Below, piece by piece: positions 6,376-12,274 of a DNA stretch of 12,274 nucleotides. The position numbers and the translations under genes are program-made. Source of the DNA: CAYRMN01 sp964425575 (GTDB lineage Bacteria; Patescibacteriota; Patescibacteriia; 2-12-FULL-60-25); NCBI GenBank assembly GCA_964425575.1, contig CAYRMN010000034.1:1-12274 (forward strand). The letters are read 5' to 3'. The notes under the pieces are model-generated. The model had not been told where the DNA came from. It saw nothing but the letters and a program-made list of their open reading frames with translations, and did not search any database. The first letter of the stretch is position 1. Every line of letters starts with the position of its first letter.

Positions 6376-6812
6376 CCATTTTTGAACGCATTGACCTGGA
6401 CTTAAAAACAGCCATGAAAGCCAAGAACGAAACCGTCCTTGGAACGCTTCGTTTGGTTCGATCTGCGTTAAAAAATCGACAGATTGATATTCAGCATGAA
6501 TTGACGGACGAAGAGGCGCTTGCCATTCTTCGAACGATGGTAAAACAGTATCGCGATGCATTAGCTGATTTCGTCGCAGCTGGACGACAGGATCTTGTTG
6601 AAAAGCAGCAAAAAGAAATTGCGATCTTGGAAGAGTATCTTCCTGCAGCGATGCCCGAAGCAGAGTTACGAGCCATTTGTGAGCGTGTCATTCGCGACTT
6701 GAATGCCACGCCAAAAGAAATGGGAAAAGTCATCGGCGCGATCATGAAGGAGGTAGATGGGCGCGCAGACGGGAATGTTGTTCGTTCGATTGTGCAGCAA
6801 CTGTTCAGCTGA
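6372..6812 (+). CDS. yqeY: GatB/YqeY domain protein
   Basis: A 146-residue protein of the YqeY family, which resembles the C-terminal tRNA-binding part of GatB, the amidotransferase subunit acting on Glu-tRNA-Gln and Asp-tRNA-Asn. The sequence shows the family features: LKTAMKAKNETVLGTLRLVRSALKN at the N-terminus, a middle helix with YRDALADFVAAGRQDLVEKQQKEIAILEEYLP, and the C-terminal subdomain PKEMGKVIGAIMKEVDGRADGNVVRSIVQQLF. Length is as expected (about 147-150). The ATG overlaps the rpsU stop by 4 nt, the same rpsU-yqeY pairing found in many Firmicutes and other bacteria. The exact role of stand-alone YqeY is uncertain. Confidence 0.94.
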   Translation: MTIFERIDLDLKTAMKAKNETVLGTLRLVRSALKNRQIDIQHELTDEEALAILRTMVKQYRDALADFVAAGRQDLVEKQQKEIAILEEYLPAAMPEAELRAICERVIRDLNATPKEMGKVIGAIMKEVDGRADGNVVRSIVQQLFS

Positions 6813-6821
6813 TTCAAAATC

Positions 6822-6830
6822 TGGTACGAT
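6822..6830 (+). promoter_or_regulatory. Extended -10 promoter of the first surface-protein gene
   Basis: TGGTACGAT, an extended -10 element with TACGAT matching 4 of 6 consensus bases, just after the yqeY stop. The -35 region (TGTTCA at 6802-6807) is poor. Predicted start near 6837 leaves a leader of about 24 nt containing AAGGCGG at 6842-6848, a Shine-Dalgarno-like site 12 nt before the ATG at 6861. Confidence 0.45.
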
Positions 6831-6860
6831 AGAGATCGTTCAAGGCGGTTTTTTCTTCCC

Positions 6861-8735
6861 ATGCAGAAAGACCAACGCGCCACTTTTCTTTTCTTCCGAC
6901 GTATCACCAAACGCCTTGCGCTGTTTGCGTTGATTATTGGAGGAATTGGTGGCGCGTTTTGGTATGGGCATCCTGCCGCGGCACAGCTTGCACAGAGCGC
7001 GCAGAATGTGCAGCAAACCGCCACAGCTGCTGGAGTTGGAAATGTTGATTTGTTCCAACTCATCGGACGTATCATTTATATTTTATTAAGTTTGGTCGGC
7101 GTTGTATTCTTAGGGCTTCTGTTGTATGCCGGCTTTCTATGGATGACAGCGGGAGGAGATACGAAGAAGGTGGATGCAGCTCAAAGTTACATTCGAAATG
7201 CAATTATCGGTTTGATCATTATTGCTTCTGCCTGGACACTGACCGCCTACATTTTGAATGCATTAACTGGTGCTTCTATTGGCGGAGGTATTAATGGGAA
7301 TGGTTCTGGAGGATTTGGGGCCAATCTTATTAGTTCTTCTGGATCATTAGGCAGCGGCATTATTGAATACCATCTTCCAGAACGGAATGCGACGGATGTG
7401 CCTCGCAATACTCCAATTGCCATTACATTTAAACAAGCGATCAATCCAGCTTCTCTGATCGATGGATGGACATTGGATGCCAGCACAACTGCGACGGGAT
7501 TGAATGCAGCGGCAGTGAAGGTTTTTAAAACTGGAGATGAAGCCTCTGCGCTCATCGCGAAAGATGCTCGTGTCAGTTTTACTCCAGACCACAAGACATT
7601 TGTCATTCGTCCCGTTTCATATCTCGGTAGTCCAACATCAAACGTAAAATACACCGTTCAACTGAAGGGAGGGAACGGCGGTATTCAACTAGAAAATGGT
7701 GGTGCGGCGTTTGGTGGATCATTTGGTCAAGGTTACGAGTGGGGTTTTGAGGTTTCAACCAAGCTCGATATAACACCACCAAAAGTGCTGGCTGCTATTC
7801 CGTACTCTGGGGGGAAATATGCGAGAAATATCATTGTGCAGATCACATTTAATGAAGCGGTTGATCCGATCGCTGCGAGCGGATTAATCAAGAGTGGTTC
7901 AGGGTTTTCGAATATTGAAATCCGTCCGAACTCTGGTGCTGGGACAGCTCTCGACGGAGAGTTTCGTATTACAAATCGATATCGGACGGTAGAATTTTTA
8001 AGTGCTGAAAAATGTGGAGTAAATTCATGCGGAATGGATGTTTTTTGTCTCCCTTCTGAAGCGACCCTTGAAACAAAGATCAAGGCAGCAACCCTGTCAG
8101 GTACTCCACCATTAGCACAACTTACAAATCAGGGTTTTGATGGTGTTACAGATCTTGTAGGTAACTCATTGGATGGAAATGGAAGTGGAAAGGCTGATGG
8201 TCCAGGAAAGGATGACTATGTATGGTCATTTGGAACATCGGCGGATGTAAAGTTAACGCCTCCAAAGATCATTGAAACTGTCCCAGTTGCGAGTGTTGGA
8301 GATGGCCAATCGAATCGGCCATTAGATGAACAGGTGACCGCGACGTTTGACAGCTTAATGCAAGCCTCAACATTTAAGAGCGAGGCAGCTGCCATTGTTC
8401 CTAAGGGACCGGGAGAAACCAATCCTGATACCTTTTGGTGGACCGTAGGAATGAACCTTTTAAATGAGAGCAATGTCCCTATTCAGAAAGATGGAGAACA
8501 GGCAGTACGTTCTCAGCTCGTGATGAGCCATCGACCATATCTTCCGTCTGGAACATCTACGCCAGATCTTAATTACTATAATCCCGTGTTGCTATCTGAC
8601 CTTCAAGATTCTTATCAGAATTGTTTTAATCCAGCTGGTTCCGTGAGTGCCCAAAATCCAGCAGCCTCTTGTGTAGGTGTTCCAAATTGCTGCAATAATT
8701 CACCGCAAGCACAAGGTTGTCCATTTATCCCATAA
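6861..8735 (+). CDS. Secreted Ig-like (Big_5) protein with VirB2/TrbC-like T4SS_pilin membrane module
   Basis: A 624-residue envelope protein. Residues 14-43 form a signal-like segment (TKRLALFALIIGGIGGAFW, ending PAAAQ). Two membrane spans follow at about 63-95 and 108-133, joined by a short TAGGDTKKVDAAQ loop, the pattern of type IV secretion pilin (VirB2/TrbC) proteins. The two lysines in the loop suggest that it is cytoplasmic and both ends are outside. After a Gly/Asn-rich linker (136-157) come about three Big_5-type Ig-like domains, starting near 167 (ATDVPRNTPIAITFKQAINP), 304 (PPKVLAAIPYSGG...ITFNEAVDP) and 466 (PPKIIETVPVAS...VTATFDSLM). The tail is Cys-rich (NCF, CVGVPNCCNN, GC; 594-624). 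A likely role is surface display or adhesion, inferred from architecture. It is followed by a partly paralogous gene and preceded by an extended -10 promoter. Confidence 0.85.
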   Translation: MQKDQRATFLFFRRITKRLALFALIIGGIGGAFWYGHPAAAQLAQSAQNVQQTATAAGVGNVDLFQLIGRIIYILLSLVGVVFLGLLLYAGFLWMTAGGDTKKVDAAQSYIRNAIIGLIIIASAWTLTAYILNALTGASIGGGINGNGSGGFGANLISSSGSLGSGIIEYHLPERNATDVPRNTPIAITFKQAINPASLIDGWTLDASTTATGLNAAAVKVFKTGDEASALIAKDARVSFTPDHKTFVIRPVSYLGSPTSNVKYTVQLKGGNGGIQLENGGAAFGGSFGQGYEWGFEVSTKLDITPPKVLAAIPYSGGKYARNIIVQITFNEAVDPIAASGLIKSGSGFSNIEIRPNSGAGTALDGEFRITNRYRTVEFLSAEKCGVNSCGMDVFCLPSEATLETKIKAATLSGTPPLAQLTNQGFDGVTDLVGNSLDGNGSGKADGPGKDDYVWSFGTSADVKLTPPKIIETVPVASVGDGQSNRPLDEQVTATFDSLMQASTFKSEAAAIVPKGPGETNPDTFWWTVGMNLLNESNVPIQKDGEQAVRSQLVMSHRPYLPSGTSTPDLNYYNPVLLSDLQDSYQNCFNPAGSVSAQNPAASCVGVPNCCNNSPQAQGCPFIP

Positions 8736-8916
8736 GGTTTCATCAAAAAATAATTTCCCCATCCTGCACTCACTGCATCTTCATCTATGCCCTTCCCTCA
8801 ATCGCACTGTCCTCAACGCCCCACCGCTCGCGAGCAGCGGGACGTTCCCGGGAGCGCTCAATCGTTCAGGTCATATCTGAAGCGCATTGAGCACAATCTG
8901 AGCAAATTATTTTTTG
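8736..8916. other. Intergenic region between the two surface-protein genes
   Basis: There is no gene in these 181 bp. The plus strand is pyrimidine-rich from about 8755 to 8825. It then holds a perfect 10-nt palindrome GCTCGCGAGC (8826-8835), a TCCCGGGA palindrome (8846-8853) and a long hairpin (8856-8892). A poor -10-like AATTAT at 8905-8910 lies 7 nt before the ATG at 8917, so leaderless transcription of the next gene is possible but weakly supported. Confidence 0.4.
8856..8892 (+). promoter_or_regulatory. Long hairpin upstream of the second surface-protein gene
   Basis: GCTCAATCGTTCAG pairs with CTGAAGCGCATTGAGC. The outer 7 bp (GCTCAAT/ATTGAGC) and inner 5 bp (TTCAG/CTGAA) are perfect, the middle CG can pair inside GCGC, and the loop is GTCATAT. 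It ends 24 nt before the ATG at 8917. A T-run (8910-8915) follows too far away for a standard terminator. It may attenuate read-through from the first surface-protein gene or protect mRNA ends. Confidence 0.5.
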
Positions 8917-11900
8917 ATGAAGTCTAACATGCGCCGCTTTTCTCTCATTGCACTCGTTGCCTCATTCCTCTTGTCTGGAATGTTGTTTCGTTCTATCCCG
9001 TTTGCTGCTGCGCAGGTTGATGCGGGATTGAATCAGGTAGGACAAACGGTGCAGTTAAGCGCCGCAGATCCACGAGTGATCGCGACTAGAATCGTGAATG
9101 CGGCCTTGGGATTGGTCGGAATTATTCTGGTTTCTCTTTTAGTGTACGCGGGGTTTTTATACATGACGGCAGGCGGCGATCCAAAGAAAGTTGATCGAGC
9201 TGTAGGCATGATTCGAGCGGCGATTATTGGTGTCGTTATTATCTTATCTGCTTGGGCGATTGCTCGTTACGTGATTGATAAATTGCTTGGCGCGACAGGT
9301 GGTGGGGGAGGTGGATCGATCGGTAGTCAGGGTGGTGGGGGAGGTGGCGTTGGTGGATTCGGTGGCAGTGGTGGATCAAGCGTGTTTCAGATCAAATCCA
9401 TTAATCCTCAGGGCAATGTTTCTTTGCGGAACGTCCAGGTAAAGGTGCTATTTACTCGTCCCGTTGACGAAAAAACTGCAACGGCGCTCGTGATTATGAA
9501 GAGCGGCGGGGTTGGTGTTGGTGGGGTTTTGCATGTTGATGGATCGATTGTGACATTTACCCCCACCGATCCATGTCCAGCACCTCATCAAGATTTGAAG
9601 TGTTTTGATGCGGATACGGATTACAGTGTTCAAGTTGGTGCAGCAGTACGTTCGATTCAGGGCCAGAGTCTCGTGTGCGGTGGGTTTGCTCCGGCTTGTA
9701 GTGCGAACTTCCATACAGGGAACAGTGTTGATACCCAAAACCCAGCTGTCAGCATGATGATCCCTCTAGATGGGGCAGCCGTTCCAAGTGATAGCTTGGT
9801 TTCGTTGCAGGCGCACGCTACTGATGATAGCGGCATTTCGTATGTTGAATTTTTTGATAACAATACTTCTATAGATCAAGCAACGCCCTCTGCAACGTCG
9901 TCGCCTCAGAATTTTAATGGATCTGTTCAGTGGGATACAGCTGGTCTCCCGTTGCAGTCCGTGCGAACGTTGATTGCTCGAGCCTATGATGTTGATACGC
10001 ATACGACAGTAAGCGCGCCAGTCAACGTAACGGTGCGCGCCCCTTCCTGTTTTGATGGCATAAAAAATGGGGATGAAACAGATATCGATTGCGGAGGAAC
10101 GCCGAACACTCCAGCCTATTGCGGCGCATGTTCTGGTTCAGTGTGTGCGATGAGTGGTCAGTGCTCATCGGGTGTGTGTCAGGGTGGTTCATGTGTTGTG
10201 CAGCCAACTATTTCAAATGTATCACCTCTCGATGGACAGCCAGGAACGTTTATAACGCTTCAGGGAACGAATTTTGGAAACGGTGGAACGGTCACATTCT
10301 TAGGGGGACCTGAAGCCACGGACGACGTTGTTGCTCAGGTTCCGCCAAGCTGCAATCCCTCTGGAGGAAATAGCAATTGGTCGTCAACACAGGTGGTAGT
10401 CGCGGTTCCAGCCGGAGCTGCAAGCGGTCCGTTGCTCCTTAAGAACGCTCAGAGCGGACTGTCTGATGCGACGAATGATGCTCGTGGAGCTCAGTTTGCG
10501 AACTTTTTGGTTAATAATGCAACTCATCCTGGATTATGTGCACTGAATCCACAAAGCGGATTTATCAACACACAGTTTAAGGTAACCGGGCAGGGTTTTG
10601 GGAATGTGCCATCAAGTCTCATGTTTGGATCAAATGTTATTTCATCCTTTGCGGGATGGACGGACTCTCAGGTGATCGCCAACGTCCCAGTGGTGGGCAG
10701 TGGAAAGTATCCGGTACAGGTTAGCGTGGGAGGGAATCTGTCTAACGCAATTGAATATCAAGTACAAAATAAGGCTGTTGCAGGACCGCCAACGATTTTC
10801 TCCATTGATCCGGGTTCTGGACCAATCGGAGAGTATGTCACTCTAACGGGGCAAGGATTTGGAGCTAGCGTTGGGACGGTGACCTTCAAGAATCAGACGA
10901 CTGGGGACCGTGCAACAGCGGATATTTCTTTCCCCGCAGGTTGTTCAGAATCATTTTGGGGCGCGACATCCGTGATTGTAAAAGTTCCTTCCACGTTTTT
11001 GAACACGACAAACATCACCACCGGAAATTATACGATTTCATTAACCCGTCAATCTGATAATCTGCGCTCGAATGAGGTTGCCTTTACGATTACTCAGGGA
11101 AGTCCAAAGCCGGGCATCTGTGCTATCACGCCGATTGTAGGTCCACTTGGAACACCGGTGACAGTGACGGGTGAGCATTTTGGAAATGATCAGGGGAATA
11201 TCACCTTCCGAAACGCAGTTTCGGCCATTGTCGTTCCACCTTGGACACCTTCACAGGTAAAAACGACCGTGCCGGTAGGCGCAGTAAGCGGTCCGGTCAC
11301 GATCGGGACGCAGGCGGGGGTATCAAATGCCGTACAGTTTCAAGTAAAAAATTGTAACGAGGAAGCGGGTGTGTGTGGAAAAAATGCTTGTTGTCCAAAT
11401 GGTGCATGTGCGGCAGCGAATGGTGTGTGCGCCGCGGTCGCGCAGAAGGCTATGTATGCCTGGCAATCATCAACTGGACTAATCCCTGTTTCGCCCCAAG
11501 TTGTTGAGGAATGCCTTCCAAGCGCCGCGCAGCCTCCTCTTCCATCCCCATCACCATGGAGCAAGCGGGCGGGTGGCGAGCAGGTATGTGTGAGCACTCA
11601 GATTGTGACTCGTTTTACTACGCATCTTGAACCGGGGGCTGCCTCAAAAGTTAATTTTAAGCTGAAAAAATGCACGAGTGCCTCCTCTGATCCATGCGCA
11701 ACAACGGAAGATGTTGAGTTGCAGGCGGGCTATCCGCTGCTTCAGGTTGCGTCTGAAAGTCAGGATGCGGTTCTGCTCGCATCAAAAAATAATCTTGTTC
11801 CAAGTACGACCTATCTGGTTCAAGTGATGACGGGTGTGAAAGGAGCCGGCGCAGCTGGTGCGAACATGTTGGAGAATAAGAGCTGTGGGAGTGGAGTTGG

Positions 11901-12273
11901 ATACTGTTTCCGTTTTAAAACCCGAGCCTCTGCTGATCCATGTAAGATAGGCGCGGTGAGCATTGCTCCACATCCATTTACGCTGAATCAGGTAGGTGCG
12001 GAAATCTCCTATTTAGCCTCACCGTTATCAAATGATGATCAGTGCGTCGTGCTCCAATGTAATAATTATGATTGGAATTGGCAGCATGGAGATGTTGTGA
12101 AACCGGGTGATATTCCGGATGGACGAGCTGTTTTTAAAACTCCGTTGGTAAAGAATGCGAATGGAAATATTTCCTGTAAACAAACCGTTGTAGCAATTAG
12201 TGAAACGGGCAATGTACCCGTTCACATGAACGCAACGGTGCTTCCTGATCGATCTGCGGCAGTTGGTCTATGA
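8917..12273 (+). CDS. Large secreted multidomain protein: T4SS_pilin-like module, Big_7-like domain, Cys module, IPT/TIG repeats
   Basis: 1118 residues from the ATG at 8917; a TTG at 8914 and an ATG at 8929 are alternative starts. The order is: signal-like segment (5-33, ending FAAAQ); two membrane spans (about 58-90 and 98-122) around a TAGGDPKKVDRA loop; Gly/Ser linker (125-155); Big_5-like domain (156-270); Big_7-like domain (271-375); Cys module with KNGDETDIDCGG and five more Cys (376-428); four IPT/TIG domains starting near 429, 543, 623 and 732, each with a GQGFG- or GxxFG-type turn; a second Cys cluster (811-840); another Big_5-like region (about 889-1003); and a last domain containing DQCVVLQCNNYDWNW (1006-1118). 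The first 125 residues are paralogous to the upstream protein, the rest is not. The TGA is at the very end of the window. Members of this type often run longer, so an early stop or frameshift is possible. Surface attachment is the likely role, by inference. Confidence 0.85.
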   Translation: MKSNMRRFSLIALVASFLLSGMLFRSIPFAAAQVDAGLNQVGQTVQLSAADPRVIATRIVNAALGLVGIILVSLLVYAGFLYMTAGGDPKKVDRAVGMIRAAIIGVVIILSAWAIARYVIDKLLGATGGGGGGSIGSQGGGGGGVGGFGGSGGSSVFQIKSINPQGNVSLRNVQVKVLFTRPVDEKTATALVIMKSGGVGVGGVLHVDGSIVTFTPTDPCPAPHQDLKCFDADTDYSVQVGAAVRSIQGQSLVCGGFAPACSANFHTGNSVDTQNPAVSMMIPLDGAAVPSDSLVSLQAHATDDSGISYVEFFDNNTSIDQATPSATSSPQNFNGSVQWDTAGLPLQSVRTLIARAYDVDTHTTVSAPVNVTVRAPSCFDGIKNGDETDIDCGGTPNTPAYCGACSGSVCAMSGQCSSGVCQGGSCVVQPTISNVSPLDGQPGTFITLQGTNFGNGGTVTFLGGPEATDDVVAQVPPSCNPSGGNSNWSSTQVVVAVPAGAASGPLLLKNAQSGLSDATNDARGAQFANFLVNNATHPGLCALNPQSGFINTQFKVTGQGFGNVPSSLMFGSNVISSFAGWTDSQVIANVPVVGSGKYPVQVSVGGNLSNAIEYQVQNKAVAGPPTIFSIDPGSGPIGEYVTLTGQGFGASVGTVTFKNQTTGDRATADISFPAGCSESFWGATSVIVKVPSTFLNTTNITTGNYTISLTRQSDNLRSNEVAFTITQGSPKPGICAITPIVGPLGTPVTVTGEHFGNDQGNITFRNAVSAIVVPPWTPSQVKTTVPVGAVSGPVTIGTQAGVSNAVQFQVKNCNEEAGVCGKNACCPNGACAAANGVCAAVAQKAMYAWQSSTGLIPVSPQVVEECLPSAAQPPLPSPSPWSKRAGGEQVCVSTQIVTRFTTHLEPGAASKVNFKLKKCTSASSDPCATTEDVELQAGYPLLQVASESQDAVLLASKNNLVPSTTYLVQVMTGVKGAGAAGANMLENKSCGSGVGYCFRFKTRASADPCKIGAVSIAPHPFTLNQVGAEISYLASPLSNDDQCVVLQCNNYDWNWQHGDVVKPGDIPDGRAVFKTPLVKNANGNISCKQTVVAISETGNVPVHMNATVLPDRSAAVGL
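9298..9347 (+). repeat. 17-nt direct repeat in the Gly-rich linker
   Basis: GGTGGTGGGGGAGGTGG occurs at 9298-9314 and again at 9331-9347. The copies are 33 bp apart (11 codons, frame preserved) and encode poly-Gly stretches that link the membrane module to the ectodomain. Such a repeat could change copy number in frame, altering linker length. Confidence 0.7.
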
Positions 12274-12274
12274 A

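Noticed and set aside
5885..6424. Minus-strand frame of 179 residues covering the intergenic region and rpsU
   Set aside because: It lies opposite the well-supported rpsU gene, has low-complexity Ser/Pro-rich residues with no recognisable domain, and has no start signal.
9295..9380. CRISPR-like or tandem repeat array
   Set aside because: There are only two copies of a Gly-codon repeat inside a coding region, with no spacer structure. It encodes a flexible protein linker.
12271..12273. TGA as a recoded glycine codon (Gracilibacteria/Absconditabacteria code)
   Set aside because: TGA is clearly a stop at the ends of the nucleotidyltransferase, rpsU and yqeY genes, all at expected family lengths, and the base composition is not AT-rich as in those lineages.

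Overview
The window most likely comes from a Candidate Phyla Radiation (Patescibacteria) genome, possibly an Uhrbacteria- or Magasanikbacteria-like lineage; that finer placement is a guess. Three things point there. Many genes start without a Shine-Dalgarno sequence. The compact housekeeping genes sit beside poorly characterised small membrane proteins. Two large secreted proteins carry a VirB2/TrbC-like (T4SS_pilin) membrane hairpin fused to long Ig-like ectodomains. Composition is mid-GC by eye. TGA acts as a stop in several genes, including the ATGA stop/start overlaps, so the standard bacterial code applies and not the TGA=Gly code of Gracilibacteria.

Layout. Positions 3-389 (+) hold the 3' end of an unrecognised single-span membrane protein. 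It converges on a small three-span CBU_0592-like membrane protein at 412-666 (-), which has a near-perfect extended -10 box right at its start. A sugar-nucleotide nucleotidyltransferase (729-1450, +) follows and is interrupted by a 10-N assembly gap at 764-773. The two sides of the gap are in different frames, but together they rebuild the family signature GGEGTRLRP. A 4-nt ATGA overlap links it to a 422-residue membrane protein of unknown function. A promoter-like site then leads into lepB (signal peptidase I), hisS (histidyl-tRNA synthetase) and a 372-residue protein with a divergent kinase-like C-terminal half.

About 300 bp without a gene follow. They contain a purine-rich stretch, a good sigma70-type promoter, a leader hairpin and the only strong Shine-Dalgarno site I found, driving rpsU. 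rpsU overlaps yqeY by 4 nt, the pairing seen in many bacteria. The last 5.4 kb, after another extended -10 promoter, encodes two tandem, partly paralogous surface proteins of 624 and 1118 residues. They share the N-terminal signal plus membrane-hairpin module but have different ectodomains: Big_5-type Ig repeats in the first, and a Big_7-like domain, a cysteine module and four IPT/TIG repeats in the second. A 37-nt hairpin lies between them.

How the genes may work together. The nucleotidyltransferase would supply activated sugars, and LepB may process the exported surface proteins. rpsU, yqeY and hisS are translation genes. The two surface proteins look like an adhesin or envelope-display pair, which would suit an episymbiotic lifestyle, but that role is inferred from architecture alone.
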